Of a stretch of DNA of 64,000 nucleotides, positions 1 through 8,269 are shown piece after piece. Location: positions 806,001 through 870,000 of the forward strand of contig CAWDME010000012.1 of the NCBI GenBank assembly GCA_963803335.1, written 5' to 3'. The notes beneath the pieces are model-generated. The model had not been told where the DNA came from, searched no databases, and was given only the letters and a program-made list of their open reading frames with translations. This DNA comes from DASSUW01 sp963803335. Its GTDB lineage: Bacteria > Actinomycetota > Thermoleophilia > Solirubrobacterales > Solirubrobacteraceae. Both the position numbers and the translations under genes were made by a program. Numbering within the stretch: the stretch's first letter is position 1; every line of letters begins with the position of its first letter.

Positions 1-549
1 CCCGAGGTGGATCCCGTCGCCGGCGAACCAGCTGCTGTGCCCGGCGCTGAACTTCACCCAGTCGGCCACGGCGATCCGCGACGGATGGCGGCGGCCGGCC
101 GCACGGACGAGCGTCGCATCTGACCCCGACCCGCCGCCGAGCTCGCGCGGCGTGACGAGCACGAGCAGGCGCCGCTTGCCGAGGATGCCGAGCGCGCGGC
201 GGATGTCGGCGTGCGTGATCACCCAGTTGGTGCCGAGCGCGACGATGACCACGCGCGGCAGCGTGCCGGCGGCCCGCCGTTCCCCGACGATGTCGAGGCC
301 CTGCGCCATCTGGCGGCAGCCGCGCGCGTCCACCTCGAAGCCGGCGCCGGCGAGCCGGTCGGCGGCGCCGAGCATGACCGAGTCACCGATCGCCAGCGGC
401 GCGCGGGCGTGGCCGTGGAGGTGGCGGGCCTGAACATGCTTCTGGGCGTCGCAGGCGAAAGCGACGCCGGGCCAGAGAAACCAGAGCGCGAACGCCGCAG
501 CGGTCGCTACGGTGCTGCGCCGGGACTGAGACCGGATGATCTTCCCCAC
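1..549 (-). CDS. SGNH/GDSL-type hydrolase, partial (C-terminus outside window)
   Basis: Partial serine esterase or acyl-transfer hydrolase read leftward off the window edge. Three SGNH blocks are visible: GDSVMLG (nucleophile Ser about residue 56), GTN (106-108) and DGIHL (178-182, the Asp/His pair). The first 30 residues are basic then hydrophobic, like a signal peptide or anchor, so it probably acts outside the membrane. The start is uncertain: GTG 549 gives the signal-like N-terminus but overlaps the divergent MBOAT start by 14 bp; GTG 573 is the alternative. Pairing with an MBOAT enzyme suggests acyl-group editing of a surface polymer; the substrate is inferred. Confidence 0.75.
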   Translation of the reverse strand, partial: MGKIIRSQSRRSTVATAAAFALWFLWPGVAFACDAQKHVQARHLHGHARAPLAIGDSVMLGAADRLAGAGFEVDARGCRQMAQGLDIVGERRAAGTLPRVVIVALGTNWVITHADIRRALGILGKRRLLVLVTPRELGGGSGSDATLVRAAGRRHPSRIAVADWVKFSAGHSSWFAGDGIHLG

Positions 550-1927
550 CGTCGAGTTCGGAATCTTCTTCACCGTCGTCCTCGCGCTCTCGTGGGCGCT
601 GATGCCGTACCCGGTGGTGTGGAAGCCGTTCATCCTCATCGCCAGCTACATCTTCTACGGAGCGGCCGGATGGAAGTTCTGCGTCCTGCTCGCGTTCATC
701 ACGCTCGCCAACCAGGCCGCGGCGAAGCTGCTGATGCGCACGGAGGCGCCCCGCCACCGTAAAGCGATCATGGTGACCGCGGTCGCGGTCGATCTCGGTG
801 TGCTCGGCGTCTTCAAGTACTACGGCTTCTTCGCCACGCAGATCAACGCGGTGTTCGAGCGCTTCGGGCTCGGCTTCTCGGCTCCGCTCGTAGCGCTCGC
901 GATCCCGCTCGGCGTGAGCTTCTTCACGTTCCAGGCGATCTCCTACACGGTCGACGTCTACCGCCGGACGATCGCGGCAGGCAGCCTGCTCGACGTCGCC
1001 CTGTACCTGTCGTTCTTCTCGCACATCGTCGCCGGCCCGATCGTGCGCGCGCGCGAGTTCCTCCCCCAGCTCGCCACGCCGCGCAGCCCGCGCGAGGTCC
1101 CGGTCGGCGCGGCGGTGGGACTGATCGCGCTCGGGCTGATCAAGAAGGTGGCGATCGCCGACTTCCTCGCGCGCACGGTCGTCGACCCCGTGTTCGCCGT
1201 GCCGCAGGCCTACCACGCGCCCGACGTGGCACTCGCCTCGTACGCCTACGCGGCGCAGATCTTCTGCGACTTCTCGGGCTACACCGACATCGCGATCGGC
1301 ACCGCGCTGCTGATGGGCTTCGTCTTCCCGCAGAACTTCCATCGCCCGTACGGCGCCCTCGGCTTCCAGCAGTTCTGGCGGCGCTGGCACATGACGCTGT
1401 CGCGCTTCCTGCGCGACTTCCTCTACATCCCGCTCGGCGGCAACCGCGGCGGGCCGCTGTTCACGGCGCGCAACCTGATGCTCACGATGCTGCTCGGCGG
1501 GCTGTGGCACGGCGCGGCGTGGACGTTCGTGCTGTGGGGCGCGCTGCACGGGGCGGCGCTCGTCGCCGAGCGCATGTTCACCGGCTGGGAGCGGCTCCCA
1601 GCATGGCTGCGGTGGACGATCACGTTCCACGTCGTCGTGCTGGCCTGGATCCTCTTCCGCAGCCCGGATCTGCAGATCGCCGGCGACGTGCTGCACCAGC
1701 TCGCCTCACCGGGGGCTGCCACCCTGTGGACGTTCCCGGTCGTGCTCGCTGTCGGCGCCGTCGTCGGCCTGCAGCTCGTCCCAGAGCGCTGGATCGAGAG
1801 CTTCCGCCTGCGCATCGAGGCGCTGCATCCGCTCGCCCTCGGGCTCGGGCTCGCCGCGGTGATCGTGATCGTCGGCTCCACCGTGCCCAGCGAGGGCGTC
1901 CCGCCGTTCATCTACTTCCGCTTCTGA
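536..1927 (+). CDS. MBOAT family membrane-bound O-acyltransferase (AlgI/DltB-like)
   Basis: A 463-residue polytopic membrane enzyme. MBOAT proteins move an acyl group, usually acetyl, across the membrane onto an extracellular polysaccharide or teichoic acid. Hallmarks seen: PQNFHRPY near residue 265, the amphipathic FWRRWHMTLSRFLRDFLYIP region, and the catalytic-His motif LWHGAAW near residue 325. Length matches AlgI-type members. The ATG at 536 gives the family-typical N-terminus (MIFPTVEFGIFF). The next gene, an SGNH hydrolase-like protein, begins one base after the stop, the arrangement seen for AlgI/AlgJ-X partners. The acceptor polymer cannot be read from sequence. Confidence 0.92.
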   Translation: MIFPTVEFGIFFTVVLALSWALMPYPVVWKPFILIASYIFYGAAGWKFCVLLAFITLANQAAAKLLMRTEAPRHRKAIMVTAVAVDLGVLGVFKYYGFFATQINAVFERFGLGFSAPLVALAIPLGVSFFTFQAISYTVDVYRRTIAAGSLLDVALYLSFFSHIVAGPIVRAREFLPQLATPRSPREVPVGAAVGLIALGLIKKVAIADFLARTVVDPVFAVPQAYHAPDVALASYAYAAQIFCDFSGYTDIAIGTALLMGFVFPQNFHRPYGALGFQQFWRRWHMTLSRFLRDFLYIPLGGNRGGPLFTARNLMLTMLLGGLWHGAAWTFVLWGALHGAALVAERMFTGWERLPAWLRWTITFHVVVLAWILFRSPDLQIAGDVLHQLASPGAATLWTFPVVLAVGAVVGLQLVPERWIESFRLRIEALHPLALGLGLAAVIVIVGSTVPSEGVPPFIYFRF

Positions 1928-1928
1928 C

Positions 1929-2951
1929 ATGGCCGAACCGCAGATCGTCCCGCCCATCTCCCCCCGCACCCGGCGGCTCACGTCACGCGACGCGATCATG
2001 GCCATTGTCACCGCGGCGGTGGTGCTGCTGCTGGTGGAGGGGCCGTCGATCCGCAGCAGCGGCGAGCGGATGGACCCCGGCCCGCTGCGCACCGCGGTGC
2101 TGGTGGTCGGCAAGCCGGCCGGCTGGCTCGGCGACCGCCTGCCGCTGTCCGACGGCGCCCACAAGCTCACCGCCTGGCTGTCGCCCGACGAGGACCTGGC
2201 GCAGACGGCGGGCGGCTTCCAGGCCTCGGCGCGGACGGACACGCAGGCCGTGCCGCCGGTCACGCCCGACGCGTTCGGACCCGGGCAGCTCGGCGGGCCG
2301 GCCGCGCCCAAGCGCGCGCTGCGCCACCTGCTCGTGACCGGCGACTCGATGTCGATGCCGCTCGACGCGGTGCTGGCCCGCCGCCTGGCGAACGGCAACG
2401 CGATCGAGGTCACGCGTGACCCCCACCTCGGCACCGGCATCTCCAAGAGCGCGCTCGTGGACTGGGGAAAGCTGTCGGCGCGGCAGGCGGGCACCGAGAA
2501 GCCGGACGCCGTCGTCGTGTTCATCGGCGCCAACGAGGGGTTCCCGATGAAGGGCGCCGACGGCCGCACGCGCGACTGCTGCGACGCCGCGTGGGCCGCC
2601 GAGTACGCCTACCGCGTGCGGCTGATGATGAACACGTACCGCCGCAACGGCGCCGCGCGCGTGTACTGGCTCACGCTGCCGCTCCCGCGCGACCCCGACC
2701 GCGTCCCGATCTCACGCGCCGTCAACGCCGCGATCCAGGTGGCGGCGCAGCCCTATCGTGCCCAGGTGCGGGTCCTCGACATGGCGGCGCTGTTCACCCC
2801 CGACGGGCGCTACTCCGACGCGATCGACGTCGGCGGCGAGCGGCGGCTGGTCCGCGAGGCGGACGGCATCCACCTCAACGAGGCGGGGGCGGAGCTGGCC
2901 GGCGACCAGGTACTACGCGTCCTGAGCGACGACTTCGAGGACGTGCCCTGA
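1929..2951 (+). CDS. Membrane-anchored SGNH hydrolase-like protein, acylation partner of the MBOAT enzyme
   Basis: 340 residues with one N-terminal membrane segment (about residues 24-40) and an external SGNH domain: GDSMSMP near 138, GANEGF near 200 and DGIHLNEAG near 312, which carry the nucleophile Ser, the oxyanion Asn and the Asp/His pair. Such AlgJ/AlgX-like proteins complete transfer of the acyl group delivered by an MBOAT partner. It follows the MBOAT gene with a one-base gap, so co-translation is likely. The region between anchor and domain (about 60-125) is a Pro/Ala-rich linker. Family role is established; the polymer modified here is unknown. Confidence 0.85.
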   Translation: MAEPQIVPPISPRTRRLTSRDAIMAIVTAAVVLLLVEGPSIRSSGERMDPGPLRTAVLVVGKPAGWLGDRLPLSDGAHKLTAWLSPDEDLAQTAGGFQASARTDTQAVPPVTPDAFGPGQLGGPAAPKRALRHLLVTGDSMSMPLDAVLARRLANGNAIEVTRDPHLGTGISKSALVDWGKLSARQAGTEKPDAVVVFIGANEGFPMKGADGRTRDCCDAAWAAEYAYRVRLMMNTYRRNGAARVYWLTLPLPRDPDRVPISRAVNAAIQVAAQPYRAQVRVLDMAALFTPDGRYSDAIDVGGERRLVREADGIHLNEAGAELAGDQVLRVLSDDFEDVP

Positions 2952-2954
2952 GTG

Positions 2955-3332
2955 CTACGTGTTCTGCGTGTAGGTGCTGAAGATGCGCGCCGTGCCCTTC
3001 TTGCAGGTCGCGTGCGCGTCGTACTGCGTCGGGATCTTGTCGAAGCGCTTGTCGCTGCACTTCCAGCCGCCCGACACCTTGCGCGAGCACTTGCCCGCCT
3101 TGCCGTGCTCGTGGCGGCACGCGTGGTACGCCTTGATGACCTTCTTGGCCTTCGTGCAGCCGACCTTCTTCACCTTCACGTTCAGCACGTAGGTGGTCCC
3201 GAGATGCCCGTTCTGCTCGGAGCTCGAGAGGTGGCAGGACTTTGTGGCCGCAGCGACCGACGGCTGGGCGGCGAGAGCGACCAGCAGGGCGGCGGCGAAC
3301 GCCGCGATCACAGCGGCTACGAGCTTGGGCAT
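2955..3332 (-). CDS. Small secreted cysteine-rich protein of unknown function
   Basis: 125 residues: a clear signal peptide (hydrophobic about 5-24, cleavage near AVAAA-TKS) then a basic mature domain with six cysteines (33, 59, 72, 82, 92, 110), probably three disulfides. No enzyme motif is recognised. A good ribosome site (GGGAG, five bases before ATG 3332) supports the start. It converges on the SGNH gene, stops 3 bp apart, and its start lies only 12 bp from the divergent start at 3345, so its promoter must sit inside the neighbouring gene. Six regularly spaced Cys suggest a compact stable extracellular fold. Confidence 0.75.
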   Translation of the reverse strand: MPKLVAAVIAAFAAALLVALAAQPSVAAATKSCHLSSSEQNGHLGTTYVLNVKVKKVGCTKAKKVIKAYHACRHEHGKAGKCSRKVSGGWKCSDKRFDKIPTQYDAHATCKKGTARIFSTYTQNT

Positions 3333-3344
3333 GACGGCTCCCGG

Positions 3345-4391
3345 ATGAAAGGCACGGCGCGCAGAATAACCGCGACGACGGCGCTTGCCTTGCTCGTGCT
3401 CTGCGGACCCGCGGCCGCGGCGCCGCGCCTGTACGACCTGGATGCGCTGCGTGGCGCGCATGTGCAGGTGGCGAGCGGCGTCCGGCTGGCCGATGCGGGC
3501 GCTGTCATCGCGGCGACAGTCGACCGGCGAGTGGCGCTGGTGCGCCTGCGGCACGACGGGACCGTCGTCGACGCGTTCGGGCACTCCGGGATCGTGCGCG
3601 TCGGTGCGCGTGGCGAGACGGCGCTGGCGGTGACGTCCGGCCCGGGCGGCCGGCGGATCGTCGTCGCCGTACGCGACCGCCTCGGCGCGACGCGGCTGCT
3701 CGGCGTGGACGGGCAGGGCCGCCCGCGCCGCGCCTTCGGGCCGGTGCCGCTCACCGGCTCGGGGCCGGTGGCGCTCGCTGCGCGCGGCTCGCGCGTGGCG
3801 GTGGCGACCGCCCAGGGAGTTGCCGTGCTCGACTCCCGCACCGGCGACGCGGTGAGCGAGGGCGAGGGCGCGGGCTGCCCCACGCCGCGGTCCGCGGTGC
3901 TGGCGGGCGCCGGCCGCCTGCTCGTCGCCTGCGGGCCGTCGATCGCCGTCTACCACGCCGCGACTGCGCAGCCGGTCGGCAGCGCGCCGGCGGGTGGCCC
4001 CGCGCTCGTGCTCGGCCTCGCCGACGCGGCCGACGTGTGCGTGGCCGAGCAGGTCGGCGACCGGGTGCGGACGCGGCGGGCGGATCCGGCGGCGCTGCTC
4101 GCGAGCGACCCGTTCGCCGGCGCCCCCGCCCTGGCCGCCGCCGACCGCCTCACCGCGTTGGCCCCCGATCCGCGCGGCGGCTGCAACCTGCTCCTGGCGG
4201 CGTCCGGGTCCTCGCGCGTCGTGCAGACCGACGAGGGCGGGACGGCGGCGAAGCTCACCACGCTCCCGGGCGCCTTCCGCCCGAGGGTCCTCTTCGTCTG
4301 CCACAGCCACGTGCTGACCGCCGGCGTGCGGCACGAGCACGGGCGGGCGGTCGCCGCGCTGGCGGTCGTCAAGCGGGACGCTCATGGCTGA
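3345..4391 (+). CDS. Secreted protein with delta-60-like beta-propeller repeats
   Basis: 348 residues with an N-terminal signal peptide (MKGTARRITATTALALLVLC, cleavage near AAAA). The mature part looks like a beta-propeller: recurring hydrophobic strands of the type VALVRLRHDGTVVDAFG and ILGVDGQGRPRRAFG resemble the DG...FG core of delta-60 repeats found in extracellular proteins. No catalytic residues recognised. The ATG at 3345 is chosen because it starts the signal peptide; the open frame extends upstream without a better start. It overlaps the next gene by 8 bp, so the two are probably co-translated. Likely a surface or periplasm-like binding protein; function unknown. Confidence 0.65.
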   Translation: MKGTARRITATTALALLVLCGPAAAAPRLYDLDALRGAHVQVASGVRLADAGAVIAATVDRRVALVRLRHDGTVVDAFGHSGIVRVGARGETALAVTSGPGGRRIVVAVRDRLGATRLLGVDGQGRPRRAFGPVPLTGSGPVALAARGSRVAVATAQGVAVLDSRTGDAVSEGEGAGCPTPRSAVLAGAGRLLVACGPSIAVYHAATAQPVGSAPAGGPALVLGLADAADVCVAEQVGDRVRTRRADPAALLASDPFAGAPALAAADRLTALAPDPRGGCNLLLAASGSSRVVQTDEGGTAAKLTTLPGAFRPRVLFVCHSHVLTAGVRHEHGRAVAALAVVKRDAHG

Positions 4392-5427
4392 CCGGCGCGC
4401 GGCGGCGCTGCTGGCCGGCCTGGCGCTGATGGCGGGCTGCGGCGGTGACGACGACGCGCAGCCGACCGCTACGCCCGCGCCGCCCGTCACGAGCGACGCG
4501 GTGCCGCTGACGATCGATGAGCCGGTGGCCGAGAAGACGCTCAAGGCAACGCGGGTCGCCGGCGGGCGGGTCCAGGCGTCGCTGGACGTGAAGGGCCAGG
4601 CCGCGCCCGGGATGCAGGTGCAGGTGGCGACGGGGTGCCACGTCAGCGACTGCACGGCGAGCGCCCAGGCGGCGGTCGACAACACGTGGGCCGTGCACGT
4701 GCTCGCCAGGACGCCCGAGGGCCATCCGAGCGCGCTGATCAAGGTCGCCAACGCGGGCGACACGAGCGACGTCGTGTTCGTCGAGGTGCGGCTGCACGCC
4801 AAGCCGCGGCCGGCGCGCAAGCGGAAGTCGCCGACCACGACCTCCCCCACGTCTCCAACGAGCCCGACGAGCCCGCTGCCGCCGCCCGCCGCTCCCGCCC
4901 CGCTGCCCACCGCCCCGCCGGCGAGCGGCTCGGCACCGCGCAAGCTGGTCATGATCGGCGACTCGCTGGCCGTGGGCACGCAGGCGATCCTGCCCGGACT
5001 GCTGCCGGGCTGGAGCGTCACGACGAACGCGCAGACCGGCCGGCCGCTGGCTACGGGCATGCAGATCCTCGCCGGCACCCAGGTCAGCGGCCGCACCGCG
5101 CTCGCGTTCAGCCTGTTCACCAACGACGATCCCAGCCACGTCTCCGCGCTGGACTCCGCGGTGCGCACCTCGGTGCAGCGCGCCGGCTCGCGCGGCTGCG
5201 CGATCTGGGCCACGATCGTCCGCCCGCCCGTGAACGGCGTGAGCTACGCGGCCGCCAACAAGCGCCTGAACCAGCTCGCCGGTCAGCTCCCGACCCTGCG
5301 CGTCGTGCCGTGGGCCGCCGCCGTCGCCTCGCACCCGAGCTGGGTGGGCGCGGACGGCGTGCACGCGACGCCGGAGGGCTACCGCCAGCGCGCGCAGATG
5401 TACGCCGACGCCGCGAAGTCCTGCTGA
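4384..5427 (+). CDS. SGNH-domain lipoprotein
   Basis: 347 residues. The N-terminus is a lipoprotein signal ending LMAGC with Cys19 as lipidation site. Residues 20-140 form a beta-rich domain like those with Gmad/Ig folds, then a Thr/Ser/Pro-rich linker (about 141-185) leads to a C-terminal SGNH domain: GDSLAVGTQ near 193 and DGVHATPEG near 323. The usual block-III Asn is replaced by FTNDDP-type context, so activity is likely but not certain. Together with the genes at 1-549 and 1929-2951 this makes three SGNH proteins in 5.4 kb, pointing to cell-surface acyl chemistry. It overlaps the preceding gene by 8 bp. Confidence 0.75.
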   Translation: MADRRAAALLAGLALMAGCGGDDDAQPTATPAPPVTSDAVPLTIDEPVAEKTLKATRVAGGRVQASLDVKGQAAPGMQVQVATGCHVSDCTASAQAAVDNTWAVHVLARTPEGHPSALIKVANAGDTSDVVFVEVRLHAKPRPARKRKSPTTTSPTSPTSPTSPLPPPAAPAPLPTAPPASGSAPRKLVMIGDSLAVGTQAILPGLLPGWSVTTNAQTGRPLATGMQILAGTQVSGRTALAFSLFTNDDPSHVSALDSAVRTSVQRAGSRGCAIWATIVRPPVNGVSYAAANKRLNQLAGQLPTLRVVPWAAAVASHPSWVGADGVHATPEGYRQRAQMYADAAKSC

Positions 5428-5459
5428 GCGGGTCCGGCCTGTGGGATGCTCGTGCGGCG

Positions 5460-6248
5460 ATGAACCTCGAGCTCCGCGACAAGGTCGCCGTCGTCACCGC
5501 CGCGAGCAAGGGCATCGGGCTCGCCATCACACAGACGCTGGCCGCGGAGGGGGCCCACGTGGTCGCCGGGGCGCGGACGACGGACAGCCTCGCTGCGCTC
5601 GACGGCGTCACCGCCGTAACGGTCGACCTCGCCGCCCCGGACGGCCCGGCGCGCCTCGTGCAGCGCGCGCTCGACGACCACGGCCGCGTCGACGTGCTGG
5701 TCAACAACATGGGCGCCGTCCGCCTGCGGCTCGACGGCTTCCTCGGGACGCCCGACGGCGAGTTCGAGTGGGCGATGCAGATGAACTTCTTCTCCGCGCT
5801 GCGCGCGATCCGCGCCACGATCCCTGGGATGGTCGCCCAGGGCGGCGGGGCGATCGTGAACGTCGTGTCGGTCAACGCGTTCTTCCAGCCGGATGCCGGC
5901 ACGATCGACTACGGCGCCGCCAAGGCCGCACTGCTGAACCTCAGCAAGTCGCTCGCCCAGGAGTTCGGGGCGAACGGCATCCACATCAACTGCGTATCGC
6001 CGGGGCCCGTGAGCACCGAGCTGTGGCTCGGGGAGCACGGCGTCGCGGAGACCGTCGCGGCCGCCGCGGGCATCGACGCCGACAAAGCGCGCGAGCAGGT
6101 GGTGGCCAGCATCGGCGGCTTCGCCACCGGCCGCTTCACGACGCCCGAGGAGGTGGCCACGCTCGTCGCGCTGCTGGCGTCCGACCGCACGGCGAACGTG
6201 ACCGGCGCCAACTTCGTCATCGACGGCGGCCTGATCAAGACCCTCTGA
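5460..6248 (+). CDS. Short-chain dehydrogenase/reductase (SDR)
   Basis: 262-residue classical SDR using NAD(P)H. Rossmann glycine motif TAASKGIG near residues 13-20, NNMGA after strand four, catalytic Ser in VVSVNAF and the Tyr-x-x-x-Lys as YGAAK near 151-155. The C-terminal end VTGANFVIDGGLIKTL is typical of FabG-like members. Start ATG 5460 places the first strand nine residues in. It sits 32 bp after the lipoprotein gene and runs into a leftward HAD-like remnant that lacks its own end. Substrate unknown; FabG-like oxoacyl reductase or a sugar/alcohol dehydrogenase are equally possible. Confidence 0.9.
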   Translation: MNLELRDKVAVVTAASKGIGLAITQTLAAEGAHVVAGARTTDSLAALDGVTAVTVDLAAPDGPARLVQRALDDHGRVDVLVNNMGAVRLRLDGFLGTPDGEFEWAMQMNFFSALRAIRATIPGMVAQGGGAIVNVVSVNAFFQPDAGTIDYGAAKAALLNLSKSLAQEFGANGIHINCVSPGPVSTELWLGEHGVAETVAAAAGIDADKAREQVVASIGGFATGRFTTPEEVATLVALLASDRTANVTGANFVIDGGLIKTL

Positions 6249-6584
6249 GAACGAGCCGGCGCCGGGGACCAGCAGCTCCTGCAGGTCCGCGACCACGGTC
6301 AGCGCGCCCGCCCGGCGGAGCTGCTCCGGGCTGGCGGGGCCGCGCGCGACGCCGATCGCGAGCTCGACGCCCGCGGCGCGGGCGGCCTCGATCTCGAGCG
6401 CGTCGGACACCCGCTCGCCGGCGGCGGTCACGGCGATGCGCTTGTCGTCCTCGCGCAGCCGGTCGATCCAGGCGATCGAGCCCGGGAGCGGGCGCACGTC
6501 GCCGTAGCCGAGGTCGGCGGCCACCGTCTCGAGCGAGAAGATCGCCGCGTCGAACGACTCGTGGTCGATCCGCGCCCGCAGCAT
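6249..6584 (-). pseudogene. HAD-like phosphatase remnant
   Basis: The leftward frame reads about 110 residues resembling the beta-phosphoglucomutase branch of HAD phosphatases: AAIFSLETV where families have IFDLDGV, then VRPLPGSIAWIDRL, IAVTAAGE and a C-terminal VVADLQELL. The nucleophile Asp is replaced by Ser, the second Asp by Glu, and the usual Lys/Asp-Asp motifs III-IV are shortened. No stop codon follows the recognisable part: the frame stays open through the whole antisense of the SDR gene. This suggests a 3'-truncated, inactive gene abutting the SDR. It lies 44 bp after the PolX-like gene. A short real gene with an unusual end cannot be excluded. Confidence 0.5.
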
Positions 6585-6627
6585 GTCGAGCGGCGTGCGG
6601 CACTCACCAGAGGCGTCTACGGGATGT

Positions 6628-8208
6628 TCACGTCCTGAGCCACGGCCGCGTGTTGACGACGTCGGCAGCGGTCGCCCAGCCGCGGCGCGCAGTGTGGACT
6701 GAGAGCGGCATGTTGCCCAGCCCGGCGGTCGAGTGCGCGTCGGTCGAGCAGACGATCTTGACGCCCGCGCGGAGTGCCTCGCGGACGTGCGCGCCGCTGA
6801 GGTCCAGGCGAGGAGCCAGGCCGTTGACCTCGAGCGCAACCCCGGTTTCGACCGCGACCGTGAAGATGTGGTCGAGGTCGAGCGCGTTCTCCGGGCGCCG
6901 GGTGATGAGCCGGCCCGTCGGGTGGCTGAGGCAGCTCACGTAGGGATTGCGCAGCGCCTCCTCCACCCGCCTGGTCATCTCCGCCCGCGGCATCCGCTGG
7001 CCGCCGTGCACGCTCGCCTGGACCCAGTCGAGCTCGGCGAGCACGTCGTCGGGGAGGTCGAGCCGGCCGTCGGGCAGGATGTCGCACTCGATCCCGCGCA
7101 GGACGCGGAACGGCACGAGTACCGCGTTGGCGGCGGCGATCTCCTCGCCCTGGCGGCGCACGTCGTCGGGGGTGAGCCCTTGGACGGCGCCGACGGCCGG
7201 GGTGTGGTCGCAGATCGCGATGTACTCGTAGCCGCGGTCGCGCGCGGCGCGGCCCATCTCCTCCACGCTCGCCCGCCCGTCCGACCACGTCGTGTGGCAG
7301 TGCAGGTCGCCGCGGATGTCCGCGAGCTCGAGCAGCGCCGGCGGCTCGCCGGTGAACGGCGCCTCGCGCAGCTCGGGCGGGCAGAACGGGATCCCGAGTC
7401 GGGCGTACACGGCCGGCTCGGCGGGCGCGTCGGGGAGCGGCTCGAGGGCCGCGACGTACGCCGGCGCGCCGGTGGCGCGCAGCAGCGCCGTGCCGCGCTC
7501 GTGCGGCTCGGCCGCAAAGGCCTCGACCGGCACGCCCTCGACGGTGACGCCGACGGCCCGGCGCGCGTCCTGCTCGATCACGGCGACGATCTGCGGCAGC
7601 GCGGCGAAGCGGTCGAGCGCCGCCGGCGCGCACACGACGGCGAGCTGCTCGCAGGCGTCGCGCCAGCGCCGCACGTCACCGGCGACCTCGCCGTCGAGCG
7701 CGGCTGCGATGCCCTCCACCAGCTCGGTCGCGCGGGTGAGCAGCAGCGTGCGCGGCGCGGGCTCGCGCCCGAGCGCGGCGACGATCTGCGCCTCGGTCTT
7801 CGGCCCGACGCCGGGCACGTCGCGCAGCCGGCCCGCCGCGGCGGCCTCGCGGAGCTCGTCGGGCGTGTGGATGTCGAGCGCCTGGGCGATCTCGATCGAC
7901 CGCCGCGCGGTCAGCCCGAGGTAGCGCCCAAGGCCGATCAGGCCCGGCGACAGCGTCCGCTCGAGCTCGGCCAGCTCGGCGATCCCGCCGGTCTGGACCA
8001 GCTCGCGCAGCCGCGCCTCGATCCCCGGCCCGATCCCGCGCAGGTCGCGCACCCGCCCCGCCGCCACCAGGTCGGCCACCGGCACCGCGGTGGCCCGGAT
8101 CAGCTCAGCGGCGCGCCGGTACGCGCGCGCGGTGTACGGGTTCGCGTCGGCGAGCTCGAGCAGCGACGCGAACGCGTCAAGGCGGTCGGCGATCCCGGCG
8201 TTGTCTAC
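6628..8208 (-). CDS. PolX-like PHP-domain protein with degenerate polymerase active site
   Basis: About 526 residues in PolX order: N-terminal helical 8-kDa-like region (NPYTARAYRRAAELI), helix-hairpin-helix motifs (RGIGPGIEARL; VPGVGPKTEAQI), a beta-polymerase palm remnant and a C-terminal PHP phosphoesterase/nuclease with metal motifs DLHCHTTWSDG, ICDHTP, VHGG, LSHPTG and STDAHS. The palm motif normally GSxRR...GDxDLL reads GDVRR...CEQLAVV, so the catalytic Asp pair is missing and polymerase activity is not expected; the PHP site looks intact. The conserved N-terminus extends upstream of the first canonical start (GTG 8085) to a GTA at 8208 with GAGG seven bases before it. DNA repair role inferred. 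Confidence 0.85.
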   Translation of the reverse strand, partial: VDNAGIADRLDAFASLLELADANPYTARAYRRAAELIRATAVPVADLVAAGRVRDLRGIGPGIEARLRELVQTGGIAELAELERTLSPGLIGLGRYLGLTARRSIEIAQALDIHTPDELREAAAAGRLRDVPGVGPKTEAQIVAALGREPAPRTLLLTRATELVEGIAAALDGEVAGDVRRWRDACEQLAVVCAPAALDRFAALPQIVAVIEQDARRAVGVTVEGVPVEAFAAEPHERGTALLRATGAPAYVAALEPLPDAPAEPAVYARLGIPFCPPELREAPFTGEPPALLELADIRGDLHCHTTWSDGRASVEEMGRAARDRGYEYIAICDHTPAVGAVQGLTPDDVRRQGEEIAAANAVLVPFRVLRGIECDILPDGRLDLPDDVLAELDWVQASVHGGQRMPRAEMTRRVEEALRNPYVSCLSHPTGRLITRRPENALDLDHIFTVAVETGVALEVNGLAPRLDLSGAHVREALRAGVKIVCSTDAHSTAGLGNMPLSVHTARRGWATAADVVNTRPWLRT

Positions 8209-8269
8209 GGCGCGGCCTCGAGCGGTGAGACGGACACGACCGCGCGGACACTACGCTGAGCAAGGAGCC

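Noticed and set aside
383..1696. Long reverse-strand open frame opposite the MBOAT gene
   Set aside because: Shadow of a strongly supported gene; its product is Arg/Glu/His-rich without a recognisable domain, as usual for antisense frames in GC-rich DNA.
2955..5213. Long reverse-strand frame of about 750 codons
   Set aside because: Only the last 125 codons (to 3332) look like a protein; the rest is antisense to two supported genes.
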